A stretch of DNA of 64,000 nt from Trinickia acidisoli (GCF_017315725.1 NZ_JAFLRG010000002.1:1922001-1986000), one strand, 5' to 3'. Shown: positions 8,406 to 18,659, numbered from the stretch's first letter. The notes: a model not told the origin generated them from the sequence alone. Program-made: numbers and translations.

Positions 8406-9506
8406 CTAAGATTTCCGAAAGAAATGTCACATAGAGGCATATTGACATTCGGGCTGGCGAAAGAAGGACTTCACCAGCGCAGGCAACTTCTGGATGCGGC
8501 GCAGAGCACCGATAGCCAATCGCTTCATTTCGTCTTTGGACTGCACGAGACGTTTGGAGACGCTGCGCTTCACGTGCGCCCAAACTTGCTCGTCAGGGTT
8601 CAGGTGCGGCGAGTAAGGCGGCAGAAAGAACAGCTTCAGTCGTCCTTCCTGCGCCTTCACGAAATCCTGGACCAGCTTGGCCTTGTGAATCGGATGGCCG
8701 TCGACTACGAGGAACACCGGCTCGCGTGCGCCGAGCATCAGGCGAGTGAGAAACTCTGGGAAGACGACAGCGGTGACGGCTCCCTCATGCACCATGAAGC
8801 GGAACTCGCCCTGAGCACTGACCGCCGAAATCATGTTCAGCGAGAAACGCCTGCCTGTCGCTTCCACCACCGGCGTGCAGCCCTGCGGCGCCCATGTCGT
8901 GCCCGTGTGGTAATCCGAGCGAATGCCCGACTCATCGGCAAAGTAGATGCTCGCGCCAACGGCTCGTGCCTCGGCTCGAATCGCCGGGTAGGTTTCGAAC
9001 TCCCACTGCCGAACGAGCGTCGCGTCCTGTTGCCACGCCTGATACAGGGGCTTTTGCACCGTGAAGCCCAACAGCTTCATGATGCGGCTCACCCCGGAAA
9101 GCGCCAGCTTTTTGCCGAACTGCCGCTCAATGAGCGCGGCAATCAGCGACAGCGTCCACAGCCCGAATTCGAACTTGAACTGCAGTGGAGTATTGTCTCG
9201 CACCGCTTGTGCCAGCCAGCGCATCTCTTCGGCATTGACCTTGGACGGCCGCCCCGGTATCGGCTTGGCCAGCAACGCGTTTTGACCGCCGTTGGCGAAA
9301 TCGGCCAGCCAACGATACACGCTGCGTTCGTTCACCCCGTAGGCCGCCGCCACACTGGCCACGTCCTGTCCTTCGCGTATGGCCTTCACCGCTTGCTGGC
9401 GCATCGCCTGCAACGTCGCGTGGTCCAGTTTCCGGCCGTCCGATGTGCGTTTCGATTTCATGCACGTATTGTCTCATGTGTATGACAATACTTTCGAAAA
9501 ACTTAG
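8406..9506 (-). mobile_element. IS630-family insertion sequence
   Basis: The element is 1101 bases long and runs from CTAAG at 8406 to CTTAG at 9506. The terminal inverted repeats are imperfect over about 25 bases (CTAAG.TTT.CGAAAG...TGTCA). TA lies immediately outside both ends (8404-8405 and 9507-9508), the target-site signature of IS630/Tc1-mariner elements. One transposase gene fills it. No matching halves of a broken gene were found on the two sides, so an adjacent deletion may have followed insertion. Confidence 0.88.
8427..9461 (-). CDS. IS630-family transposase
   Basis: 344 residues. An N-terminal helix-turn-helix (residues about 10-75, SVAAAYGVNERSVYRWL) and a second winged-helix region precede the DDE catalytic core. 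The three acidic residues are seen in FADESGIRSDYH, FLVVDGHPIHK and LPPYSPHLNPDEQVW. The gene is full length and uninterrupted, lying inside well-formed inverted repeats, so the element is probably active or recently active. Confidence 0.93.
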   Translation of the reverse strand: MKSKRTSDGRKLDHATLQAMRQQAVKAIREGQDVASVAAAYGVNERSVYRWLADFANGGQNALLAKPIPGRPSKVNAEEMRWLAQAVRDNTPLQFKFEFGLWTLSLIAALIERQFGKKLALSGVSRIMKLLGFTVQKPLYQAWQQDATLVRQWEFETYPAIRAEARAVGASIYFADESGIRSDYHTGTTWAPQGCTPVVEATGRRFSLNMISAVSAQGEFRFMVHEGAVTAVVFPEFLTRLMLGAREPVFLVVDGHPIHKAKLVQDFVKAQEGRLKLFFLPPYSPHLNPDEQVWAHVKRSVSKRLVQSKDEMKRLAIGALRRIQKLPALVKSFFRQPECQYASM

Positions 9507-9692
9507 TATCACGCCCGCCTGAGGGACTTCATAGCGGCAATCGGCCGTGGCCATGCACTCATTTACCCGACCACGGCGGCACCGCCCGGCCATGATGAGA
9601 GCTATACCGTAGGGATCGGCACGTATCAACTCGGCGTGCCGATCAGTTCATGGATTGCGTATGGCAAGTTTGCGCGCCAGTCACTTCCATGA
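9507..9692 (+). pseudogene. 3' remnant of an unrecognised gene, cut at the IS630 end
   Basis: An open frame of 61 codons begins exactly at the IS right end and stops at 9690-9692. It reads RDFIAAIGRGHALIYPTT then HDESYTVGIGTYQLGVPIS and ends KFARQSLP. The composition looks like a real protein end, but there is no start codon. In another frame the first bases read ITPA-stop, identical to the end of the SymE-like remnant at 18570-18659. Its end overlaps the convergent immunity gene by 12 bases. Confidence 0.35.
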
Positions 9693-10103
9693 CACGACCA
9701 CCTCTGCTTGGCCACCGCGAGGATCATACTCAGAGGCTACAGTCCCCCACGAGAATACGTACATCAACTTCCGCGCATCACGTACTTGCGGAATTCCGAA
9801 CTCACTCACCAGTGTGTTGTCGTGAAGCTTCCTGATGTCTTCCGGGGTAGTTACACCAGCCTCTAACAACGTGGCATGCACTTGCCTTAACTCGTCATTG
9901 TGGAGAAGAAGGGCAAGGTTAGCGCTTTTACCAAAGAGTTCCCTTGGTCCTATCGATATCAGATGCCAACCAGTCTTCATGTCAAGAGCACGATGCACCG
10001 TGCCCCCCATGGCAATAACCCGTTGGAGACTCATACCTCGGACAAGTACCAATCCGGAATCTAGATGGATCGATCCGTCAATAGCGTTGATGCTGTCTAC
10101 CAT
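9681..10103 (-). CDS. Putative immunity protein for the second (truncated) CdiA
   Basis: 140 residues, starting three bases after the stop of the large orphan hemagglutinin ORF. The peptide (starting MVDSINAIDGSIHLDSG, ending QAEVVVSWK) matches no family I recognise. Position is the evidence: a short gene directly after a CdiA C-terminus on the same strand is expected to encode the cognate immunity protein, which binds and neutralises the toxin in the cytoplasm. The plus-strand remnant gene overlaps its 3' end. Confidence 0.6.
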   Translation of the reverse strand: MVDSINAIDGSIHLDSGLVLVRGMSLQRVIAMGGTVHRALDMKTGWHLISIGPRELFGKSANLALLLHNDELRQVHATLLEAGVTTPEDIRKLHDNTLVSEFGIPQVRDARKLMYVFSWGTVASEYDPRGGQAEVVVSWK

Positions 10104-10106
10104 GTG

Positions 10107-13100
10107 TTACTTCTTGAATGGGATCGAGAGTACCGGAGTCAGGAAGTCCTGGTAGCCCGGGACAAAGAACTGCGGCGCCCCACCCACACCATATTGTGGA
10201 TTCGCCGTCGTTGCAGGACTGAACGCTGCCGGCATATCACCATTCACCTGGTATATCGTCACGCCATTCCGGTACATGGGGTACGCCGGATTCGTTAGAT
10301 TCGGCTGAATCTGCAAAGCTTGATAGTAACTCTGGGCAGTGCCATCAGTGCCAAAGAACCCAGCCAGGCTCGTATAGTAAGGGGACTGCCCGGGCGCGGC
10401 ACCGACAACAAAGCTCCCCTTCGGCAACACAACATCAGTATAGGTGTCGACACCAGGATACGCTCCACTTCCTTGCCAAGCAGTAGCTTGCTGCGAAGGA
10501 GTAAGAGTCGCTTGGCCACCTTTAGCGGCCGCACTCTGACTGGCTCCGGCCATTCCCGCTGCCAACGCCCCCGCGCCCACCGTGGCCGTTTCCGTCTCGA
10601 CGCCGGTCGATGGATCGATGCTGTCCTGCTCGCTGCCCTCCATCGGCGGCTCTAGCCGTACCGGCTTTACGGTGTCATTCGGGTCCTCTCCGCATCCGCG
10701 CGCACAAGCATTATTCAGTGTCTCGTTTGCAGCAGAATTCACCGCCCCGGCTGCGTTCTGCCCCAATGCGGCCGCGATGCCCCCACCCAACAGCGTCGTG
10801 CCCGCCGTAATCATTGCCAGTTGCGCGGGATCCGTCACCCCTTGGCCGTTGGTCACCGCCTTAGCGATATCGTTGGCAGTCAGGGCCGACACCGCTCCGC
10901 CAATGGCCCCACCCGCACACCCAGTCCCGTCCGCCGCCGACGCCAAACACCCCAGCCCCGCATGCAAACCGACATACGCCAACTCTCCACCAACCGGCCC
11001 TAAAGCGGCGTTCAGCGCAGTTTGCGCATTTCCAATCGCATCCGCCCCCGCGGCAGCTAAATCGCTCACCGCGTCACCCTTCAGGTTGTTCAGGAAGCTA
11101 CCGCCTTCGATCGCCGTCTGCACCCCCGCATCGAGCGTCGCGGATGCCCCCATCGCTGCGAGCTCCTCCGGCAAATTGCCCGCCGCTTGCCCCGCCTGCG
11201 AAACCAGCGAGTTGCCGATATTCGATATCCCGGCCAATTGGGCCAGCGTGCTCGTGCCCTGCCCCAGCACCATCGGCGCCGTCGTAAAGCCCAGGCCCGT
11301 ACTCGCGTTGTACGTAATCCCGTTCGTCAACCCCGCCGTTAGCGCCGCAACCGCACCCGACTCGAACACGCTGCTCGCATTAATGCTGCCGGTTGCAACG
11401 AGTTGGCTCAGCGAACTCGATACCATCCCCGCAATTGCGGAAGACAGAACAACATTGCCAAGACCGGCCGAAACTCCCGCAGCAGCAGCCATGAACGTGC
11501 CGCCGGCTTCCGCTGCAGTCGCGGCCGTCGCAGCCGCAGCCGACGCCGCAGTCGACGCGGCCGCAGTCGCACCCGTTGCCGCTCCAATGGCTGCACTCGC
11601 CGCACCGTACGTTACGATCGTCGCAATGATCGCCACCACGATCGCCGCCAACTGCAACATCCCAAACCCACCCGAGGCCACGAAACTCGACTGCAGGTTG
11701 TTGCTCACCGTCGTCTGCGTGAAGTTACTGCCCAACTGCTGCAGCACTTGCCCCAACAATTGTTGCGTCGCCGCGTTATTCGCCGAGCCGTCGGGATTGA
11801 CTTCCTCCAACAACCCACCAATCTGATTGAGCTGCGACACGTTCAGCGTCATCTGCCCCGCTGCCGCGCTCATGAAGCCGCCGGACTGCGCCTCCGTGCC
11901 CGTCGTATCTTCGTATCCGCCTTTTACGTTCGTCCAAATCTGGCCAACGTTCACCTGGTTCTGCTGATTGGTCAGCGTCCCCGTATTGACCGTGAGCGAT
12001 CCGCTCGACGCGATCGTGCCCGTGTTCAGGATGCTGCCGCCCGTCGCCGCGCTACCGAAGTTCAGCGCAAGGCTGTCGCTCGCGACAATGTTCCCGTCCG
12101 CCGAGAGCGCCGACGTATTGGCCGGCAAGTACACTTGCGGCATCAATGCCGTCACCGTCGGACACTGCGCCGTGCCCGTTGCCGTGCACCCCGGCTCCGG
12201 CACCGTCTGCTCCACGTACCACAGCATCGGCTGCGTCAGCTCGCCGATCTGCTGCTGCGTCAGCGCTTGACCCAGTTGAACGTCGTTCGCTTTTGCAAAG
12301 GTCACCGCATTCGCGTACAACACCAACTTTTCTTGGTCCGTCACCGAGAGTTGCTGCTGACTGTCGCTCGACAAGCCACTGACGAACGTCGCCTGCCCCG
12401 TCTCCTTCAACGCTTGCGTTTGCAGCGCCGCATCTTCCGCTTGCGGGTTGTAGTAGAACAGCGTCGTACTCGGCTGCAGATTCAACGGCAGATTCGAGAG
12501 CAGCAACTGTGGCGTGACGGCGTCTACATTCGCACCGGTATTGCCCAGCACGTACATCGAGCCTGACGAGGCCGTCCCTTGTTCGCCAGAATGCAACTGC
12601 GGACCTAGCGTCGTCGCCGTCTGCGTGAGTGAATAGCCCCCGAGCATTGAAGGGATCGACAAATTCAAGCCGCCCGCTGCGGGTGCGAGGCTGATCACTT
12701 GCGGCGGGTTGCCCACCAACGGCGTATACGTATTCGACGACGTGATGCCGTTCGCCAGGTTCGTACCCGTGAGCGACACCGACTGACCGATCACGTTGCC
12801 CACGTTGACGATCTGCCCTCCCGAGGTAATCGAGAGGGTCGGCGCTTGGATCGTTGCCGCGATGTTGCCGACCGGTGTCGGCGGATCGATCACACCGCCA
12901 ACGCTCGTGTACTCACTACCGTAAAGCGCCGTGCATTCGGCCGCGCTGCCACAACCCCACACTTCGTGGCGTATGTCGGAGCTGAAGTCGCCCGTCTCTT
13001 GCACCCAGTGCGAATGCCAATATGCGTCCAGCGTTTGCGCTTGATTGACGACCGGCCCTGTTACGTTGATGCTCGCGTTCACCCCCGCTGTAATCAGGCT

Positions 13101-16100
13101 GCCCACGTTAGTGAGCGATCCCGCCTGAATAGCGAGCGTGTTGCCCGCGCTGATCACCGACGAATTGCCCGATTGCTGATCGACGTAGGCTTCGCAATAG
13201 CTGTTTTTGTAGCCCCCCGCCGTCATGCAGCCGGAGTACTGCTCGACCGTGCCATAGTTCTGATGCACCGGCACGGGCGGCGGCAACGTGTTCGTCACCG
13301 CCCCGGAAACGTCCAGCGTAATGTCGTTCCCGGCAATGATGTTGCCCGACGTGTTCGTCAGCGATTGCGCGGCCGTGGTCGAGCCCGCACCCGTGCTCAC
13401 ACCCGTCACCACAATGTCGTGGCCTGCGATCAAATTGCCGTACGTGTTGTTGATCGTGCCTGCCGAAATCGTCAGGTCGTTGCCGGCGATGATCGAGGCA
13501 TTGTCTTGCGTGTAGCTGAAGGTCGATGTGTTCGGGTTCTCGCCTCTGATGTGGTCACCGGGCTGCAAGCAATCGAGCTCGCTCGTGCCCGCGACACAGC
13601 CTGTCTGCGAGGACGTTTGCTGAGTGTTGGTCCCTTGGTTCGTTATAGTCGCGCCGGTCAAGTTGACGTTGTTCTGCGCGTATAACGTGCCCGCGTTGAC
13701 GAGATTGCCGCCGCTGATGTTCAGATCGTTGCCTGCGGCCACGAGACCGGTGGGTGTCGACCACGTCACCGTCGATGCCGCACTCCCCGGAGACGTTGCC
13801 CCAAGCGCAAACGTCACGGGCGCGAGATTGTCGTTCGGATCCAGCGAGTTTTGCGCCACCACCGCCCCACCCCCACCTCCCGGCTGGATGGTCTCGGTGT
13901 TTTGCATCGTCAGAACCTGATTCACGAACGCCGACAATTGCGTCGGGTCGACCCAGTCCGTGATCTGTTCCGTTGTCGTCGGCGACACCGCGCCGTTGCT
14001 CAACGACTGGACGTTCAGTGAGATATTCCCCACCGCGCCGATCTGGCCACCTTTGTTCGAGAGTGAATTTGCTGTCAGCGACACCGCGCCGCCCGCCGAA
14101 ATCACGCCGGCATTGCCCGGTTGCACTGAGGTCGTCGTTTCATAGACCGTCGGCAGCGTCAGGGTCACCGTGTTCAACTCGCCACCCATCGGACCGGGTT
14201 CGGCAAACCAAACGTACCCGTACAACGGCATATCGCCAGCACCGTAGTCGCTCTGAATCTCGACATTGAATTCGTCGAACGTCACCGTGCCACTACCCGA
14301 GACAGGGGTCGCCGACGGCAGCGTGCAATTGATGGTGCAGTTATAGACGAGCGTGCCACCGTCGGAAAAGCCTTGCACCGTGCCCCACATACCGGTAGGC
14401 GACAGCAGGTTGCCGAGCGTCGCCGTTGCGCTTACAGCGTTTCCCCCGCTGTTGCCATCGCCGGCGTTAAAAGCCCATGCGGTTCCCCAATTCTGAGTTC
14501 CCACCACGGACGACCATAAGACGTCCGGGTTCGTTACCGCAGTCGTTGTCGTGGTCGGCGTGGTCGATGCCGCTTGATCGTTTTCAATTGAAGCCGCGTT
14601 AATGGTGACGTTGTTTCCGGCAATGAGGTTTCCGCCGGTGTTGTTCACGTCCCCTGTGAGAGTGAACGTCACATTGCCCTGCGCCTGCGTCGTCCCCGAC
14701 TGGTTATCAAACGACGACCCCGAAGCATTGATGTTGCCTTCCGCCTCGACCGTCCCGCGATTGATCACCGCCCCAGTCACATCGAGATCACCGTTCGCAT
14801 GAACGAGTGCATTGGCGGCATTCGACAACACCCCCGACACACTAACCGTCGAACCCCCAATGATCTGCCCGAAGTTCTGAATCACGCCGTTCGATGCGAG
14901 CGAGAATGCGCCCGTGCTTTCGATCGACCCGCTGATCGTCGCGCCATTGAGCGCAGTAATCGAAGCACTCCCCGCATTGACGTTCCACGTTCCGGCAACC
15001 GCGAGATTACCCACCGTCATCGACAACTGCCCACCGGCATAGATACCGCCGCCCGATGCCGCCGAAGGGTCCCACGTCATATTCACGAGCGCGACCGCCG
15101 CACTTTCCGCCGCGCTCAGTTGCCCGTTCGTGTTGTCGAATCCACCCGTGCCGCCCGCCACCGTCAACGACAAGTTGCCCGTCGTCGCCCCCGCCTGGAG
15201 CGGGTTGCCCGCGATGACCAACCCGTTCGCATTACTGAACGTACCCGTCGTGATCGCAACGGCATCGGAACCCAGAATCGTCCCGCCGCCGTTCGCCAGA
15301 TTCCCGCCGACGTTGATGGTCGTCGATTGCGCGCTGATCGTGCCGGCGTTGGTCATGTTCGACGATGCCGTCAGCGTCGCCGTTCCCGTCGAAGCGAGCG
15401 ATGCGCCCGTGCTGTTTGCGATCGTCCCCGCGTTGACCGTCAGCGTGCCGCCTGACAACACTTCGTTGTTCGCCGCATTCGTGAACGCGCCGCCGTTCGC
15501 GTTGAATGTCGCTGCTCCGGAAACGAGCGTTTGTCCCGACACACTGATCGCATTCGTTGCGGTTTCCGTCAGCGCGCCGCCGATGATCGCCGCGCCGCTA
15601 TTGATCGTCGCACCGCTCAGCGCCGCATCTTGCGTCACATAGAGTTGCGCCGCGCTCGTATCGAGCGTATCGGTTGCCGTAGCCGTGAACGCTTGCGAGG
15701 CGGTCGTGGTCCCCGTCACCGTGACATTGCCGCCCGTCAGGGAGACATTGCCTGCCAGTACGTTCGTACCGCTGAGCGTCAAAGATTGCCCAGCAGTCAG
15801 CGTCGCCGTACCGTTGCCTTGCAAATCGGCAGCAGTCAGGTTGCCGTTCGTTGCGCTCAACGTCAGCGGGCCAGCCGCCGCAATGCCCGCGATCGCACTC
15901 AGGTTCTGTGCGGCCGTTGCATTCAAGGTTCCACCAACCTGCGTCGCCCCGAGCGACACGCTGCCTGCCGTGGAGGTCAACGTCGCGTTGCCGACTGCGG
16001 TCAGTGCACCCAGCGTCAAGTCGTTAGTACTGCTAACCGTTACATCGCTTGCGCCTTCGATGCCTTGAGTCAGCGAGAGCGCCCCGCCCGACGTTGCGTT

Positions 16101-18632
16101 GATGGCTTGCCCGAATGCAAAACCACCCGCTCCCGTCATGTCGCTACCGGATTGGAACGTGCCCATCCCATCGCCCCACAGCGCGCCGCCAATTGACATC
16201 GCACCGCCCGACGTGAGTTGCGTATTCCCGTTGATGAGCGCACCACCGATCGACAACGCTCCGCCGGCAGTCGCGGTCAAATCCGCGACTGCCGATACCG
16301 GGCCATTCAACGCGAGTGCACCGTTCGTCGCCGCGAGGACGATGTCGCCATTCGCACCGAGCGAATCGCCGATCGTCAAATTGCGGCCTGCTGTCGCGTT
16401 GAACGCTCCGCCTACTGTCACCGGCCCGGAAACCGTCACGTCTTGCGCGGCGGACAATGTCGCCGCGCCGCCGGCTTGCGCGGCACCCGCCACCGTGAGA
16501 TCACCCGCGCCGTTATGCCCGAGTGCCTGCAACGTCAACGTCGTTCCCGCTTGTACGCTACCGAACGACGCATCGTTGGCCGCGGTCGCGTTGATCGTCG
16601 TTCCGGCCGTCAATGCCCCCGTGATGCCAATCGATCCGCCGGCCTGCACTGTCGCCGCACCATTGCCGAATGCGATCGACGTCGCGTTCAGATCGCCGCC
16701 TGCTTGCAGTACCCCGGCGAACGCATCCGATGCTTGACCGCTCAAGGCACCCAGCGTCATCGTGCCACCGGACGTGAGCGCGATATCGCCGTTGGCCGTT
16801 ATCGTTCCACCGATCGCAAGCGATTGACCGGCCGATGCCGTCAATGCGCCCTGTCCGGCAATGCCGTTCGCAATCAGCGAACCGCTTTGCGCCGTCAGCG
16901 ATACATCGCCGACCGAATTGAGCGCACCCGTTAACGTGAGATTGCGTCCGGCGCTCAACGTCGTCGCGGCGCCGCCGGTCGTCGCACCGGTGACAGAGAT
17001 ATCGCGTGCGGCCGAAACGTTCAACGCACCGAGCGCGGCAACGTCGCCGCTGAACGTCGCATCTCCGCCGCCGGCATTACCGCTCGCGGTCACCGTCAGC
17101 GTCTTGCTCGCTTGAACAGATCCAAGGCCCGCGCTATTTCCTGCCGTGACACTGACCGTCTGTGCCGAAAGCGATCCTGTCAGCGCCGTATCGTGTCCTG
17201 CGTTCAGTTGGGCCGTCTCGCCGAAGGAGAGCGTTCCAGCGCCGCCGAGATCGGTGCCGGCCGTCAGTGTGCCGTTGCCCTGCGCCGTCATCGCGCCGGA
17301 AACGGTCAGCGCCGCGCCTGCGCTCGCATTGATGTCGGTAGCAGCCGTGATCGGCGCCCCGAATATCGCATTCGCACCGGCCGACGCGTTCAACGTACCG
17401 CCTGTCGTCAAGGCCGCCGATGTCGTCAAATTACCGGCCGATGCAGTAAGCGACACATCGGTCGATGCGGTCAGCGCCCCCGCCACCGTCAGATCCTGGC
17501 CTGCGTTCACCGAGCACAACGCCCCGCAAGCAAGGGCACCATTGAGCGCGACATCGCGCGCCGCTTGCACGGTGAATGCGCCCGGCGATGCAATGGCCCC
17601 GTTGAGCGTTACGTCGCCTGGGCCGCCGAGTGTGGCCGACGCGGTACCGTTTGCGGCGAGTGCGATCGTCGTCGCGGACGTCAAGGCACCGAGCGTTGCG
17701 CTCCCGGCTGCGGTCACTTGAATCGCGTTTGCTTGAAGCGCCCCCGTCAGATCAACGTCGCCTCCGGCTTTGAGCGTTGCCGCGCCGGAAAACGCGTTCA
17801 CACTCGTACCGCTGCCGTCGTCATTGATAGTTGCGCCCGCAACCAAATTGCCGTTGACGCCGACCAGCGTTCCGCCAAGCGTCAAATTGTTACCGGCGTT
17901 CAGGTTCACATCGGCGATCGCGCTCGTCGATGCGCCAAGCGTGATGTTCTGCCCCGTCGTGACGGTAAGCTGGCCGCCACTGTTGATCCCGCCCGTGGCC
18001 AACAAGCTACCCGATGTCGCGGTCAGCGCGGTATCGCCGACCGATTCGATCGTGCCGCCCACGTTGATGTTGCCCGATGCCGTCAACGTCGTGAGCGCAC
18101 CACCACCGAGCTTGCCGACGACGTCGATGTCTTGCGCGGCCGTCAAGCTGATCGCGCCCGGTGCCGCCGATGTTCCGTTGAGCGTGATCGTGCCACCGCC
18201 CGCCGTGCCGTTCGCTTGAAGCGTCAGCGCATTCGACGATTCGACGTCGGCGAGCGTGAGATCGTTGCCCGCGGTAATACCGATGCCGGCGCCTTGCAGC
18301 AAGCCGTCGAGTTCTACGTTGCGTCCCGCCAGCACGGTCGCCGTCTGCGCAAACGCGGTACTGCCCGCGCCATTCAGATCGCGCCCGGCGATGAGCAGGC
18401 CCGTACCGTTTCCGTTGAGCGTGCCGCTCACCGTCATGTCTTGGCCCGAGCCGAGCGTGGTCGTTCCCGCAACGGTCGTCTGGCCGCCCAGCGTCAAATC
18501 TGTCCCAGCGCTAGCCGTGAAGTTGCCGCCGACGTTCAATGACCCGCTCGTCGTAACAGTACCGCTACTCGCCGGTGGCTCGAGCACACCAGCTTCATGC
18601 CTCGCCAGCGCCTCAAGATCGAAGTCCAGCAC
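10107..18632 (-). CDS. Orphan CdiA/filamentous hemagglutinin lacking the secretion domain
   Basis: 2841 codons without a stop. The protein has no signal peptide and no TPS domain. After 21 odd residues (MLDFDLEALARHEAG...) it enters directly into hemagglutinin repeats. The rest matches the C-terminal two thirds of the full-length CdiA in this island: cysteine-containing pretoxin segments, the DUF637 region (SSFVASGGFGMLQLAAIVV), GTGCAGGAIGGA, and an AANETLNN motif near residue 2634. A distinct toxin end of about 200 residues follows (SQQATAWQGSGAYPG ... GGAPQFFVPGYQDF ... SIPFKK), of unrecognised activity. The first 21 codons are the antisense of a SymE-like remnant, so the start is an artefact of rearrangement. 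Probably a silent cassette store rather than a secreted toxin. Confidence 0.8.
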   Translation of the reverse strand: MLDFDLEALARHEAGVLEPPASSGTVTTSGSLNVGGNFTASAGTDLTLGGQTTVAGTTTLGSGQDMTVSGTLNGNGTGLLIAGRDLNGAGSTAFAQTATVLAGRNVELDGLLQGAGIGITAGNDLTLADVESSNALTLQANGTAGGGTITLNGTSAAPGAISLTAAQDIDVVGKLGGGALTTLTASGNINVGGTIESVGDTALTATSGSLLATGGINSGGQLTVTTGQNITLGASTSAIADVNLNAGNNLTLGGTLVGVNGNLVAGATINDDGSGTSVNAFSGAATLKAGGDVDLTGALQANAIQVTAAGSATLGALTSATTIALAANGTASATLGGPGDVTLNGAIASPGAFTVQAARDVALNGALACGALCSVNAGQDLTVAGALTASTDVSLTASAGNLTTSAALTTGGTLNASAGANAIFGAPITAATDINASAGAALTVSGAMTAQGNGTLTAGTDLGGAGTLSFGETAQLNAGHDTALTGSLSAQTVSVTAGNSAGLGSVQASKTLTVTASGNAGGGDATFSGDVAALGALNVSAARDISVTGATTGGAATTLSAGRNLTLTGALNSVGDVSLTAQSGSLIANGIAGQGALTASAGQSLAIGGTITANGDIALTSGGTMTLGALSGQASDAFAGVLQAGGDLNATSIAFGNGAATVQAGGSIGITGALTAGTTINATAANDASFGSVQAGTTLTLQALGHNGAGDLTVAGAAQAGGAATLSAAQDVTVSGPVTVGGAFNATAGRNLTIGDSLGANGDIVLAATNGALALNGPVSAVADLTATAGGALSIGGALINGNTQLTSGGAMSIGGALWGDGMGTFQSGSDMTGAGGFAFGQAINATSGGALSLTQGIEGASDVTVSSTNDLTLGALTAVGNATLTSTAGSVSLGATQVGGTLNATAAQNLSAIAGIAAAGPLTLSATNGNLTAADLQGNGTATLTAGQSLTLSGTNVLAGNVSLTGGNVTVTGTTTASQAFTATATDTLDTSAAQLYVTQDAALSGATINSGAAIIGGALTETATNAISVSGQTLVSGAATFNANGGAFTNAANNEVLSGGTLTVNAGTIANSTGASLASTGTATLTASSNMTNAGTISAQSTTINVGGNLANGGGTILGSDAVAITTGTFSNANGLVIAGNPLQAGATTGNLSLTVAGGTGGFDNTNGQLSAAESAAVALVNMTWDPSAASGGGIYAGGQLSMTVGNLAVAGTWNVNAGSASITALNGATISGSIESTGAFSLASNGVIQNFGQIIGGSTVSVSGVLSNAANALVHANGDLDVTGAVINRGTVEAEGNINASGSSFDNQSGTTQAQGNVTFTLTGDVNNTGGNLIAGNNVTINAASIENDQAASTTPTTTTTAVTNPDVLWSSVVGTQNWGTAWAFNAGDGNSGGNAVSATATLGNLLSPTGMWGTVQGFSDGGTLVYNCTINCTLPSATPVSGSGTVTFDEFNVEIQSDYGAGDMPLYGYVWFAEPGPMGGELNTVTLTLPTVYETTTSVQPGNAGVISAGGAVSLTANSLSNKGGQIGAVGNISLNVQSLSNGAVSPTTTEQITDWVDPTQLSAFVNQVLTMQNTETIQPGGGGGAVVAQNSLDPNDNLAPVTFALGATSPGSAASTVTWSTPTGLVAAGNDLNISGGNLVNAGTLYAQNNVNLTGATITNQGTNTQQTSSQTGCVAGTSELDCLQPGDHIRGENPNTSTFSYTQDNASIIAGNDLTISAGTINNTYGNLIAGHDIVVTGVSTGAGSTTAAQSLTNTSGNIIAGNDITLDVSGAVTNTLPPPVPVHQNYGTVEQYSGCMTAGGYKNSYCEAYVDQQSGNSSVISAGNTLAIQAGSLTNVGSLITAGVNASINVTGPVVNQAQTLDAYWHSHWVQETGDFSSDIRHEVWGCGSAAECTALYGSEYTSVGGVIDPPTPVGNIAATIQAPTLSITSGGQIVNVGNVIGQSVSLTGTNLANGITSSNTYTPLVGNPPQVISLAPAAGGLNLSIPSMLGGYSLTQTATTLGPQLHSGEQGTASSGSMYVLGNTGANVDAVTPQLLLSNLPLNLQPSTTLFYYNPQAEDAALQTQALKETGQATFVSGLSSDSQQQLSVTDQEKLVLYANAVTFAKANDVQLGQALTQQQIGELTQPMLWYVEQTVPEPGCTATGTAQCPTVTALMPQVYLPANTSALSADGNIVASDSLALNFGSAATGGSILNTGTIASSGSLTVNTGTLTNQQNQVNVGQIWTNVKGGYEDTTGTEAQSGGFMSAAAGQMTLNVSQLNQIGGLLEEVNPDGSANNAATQQLLGQVLQQLGSNFTQTTVSNNLQSSFVASGGFGMLQLAAIVVAIIATIVTYGAASAAIGAATGATAAASTAASAAAATAATAAEAGGTFMAAAAGVSAGLGNVVLSSAIAGMVSSSLSQLVATGSINASSVFESGAVAALTAGLTNGITYNASTGLGFTTAPMVLGQGTSTLAQLAGISNIGNSLVSQAGQAAGNLPEELAAMGASATLDAGVQTAIEGGSFLNNLKGDAVSDLAAAGADAIGNAQTALNAALGPVGGELAYVGLHAGLGCLASAADGTGCAGGAIGGAVSALTANDIAKAVTNGQGVTDPAQLAMITAGTTLLGGGIAAALGQNAAGAVNSAANETLNNACARGCGEDPNDTVKPVRLEPPMEGSEQDSIDPSTGVETETATVGAGALAAGMAGASQSAAAKGGQATLTPSQQATAWQGSGAYPGVDTYTDVVLPKGSFVVGAAPGQSPYYTSLAGFFGTDGTAQSYYQALQIQPNLTNPAYPMYRNGVTIYQVNGDMPAAFSPATTANPQYGVGGAPQFFVPGYQDFLTPVLSIPFKK

Positions 18633-18659
18633 GAACGGCTTGTGATCACGCCCGCCTGA
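18570..18659 (+). pseudogene. C-terminal remnant of a SymE-family toxin gene
   Basis: The plus strand reads RRWLEHTSFMPRQRL then KIEVQHERLVITPA and a stop. This is the characteristic C-terminal half of SymE-type toxins (RWLE..GF....V.V.V..G.LVITP). The frame has no start and the similarity ends at 18570, where hemagglutinin repeats of the opposite strand begin. SymE proteins are small type I toxins with an AbrB-like fold. Here the remnant marks the rearrangement point that beheaded the second CdiA gene. Confidence 0.6.

Noticed and set aside
10582..18645. Many long plus-strand ORFs (up to 476 codons) across the second CdiA gene
   Set aside because: They are shadows of repetitive GC-rich hemagglutinin DNA; Pro/Arg/Ala-rich, no family signature.
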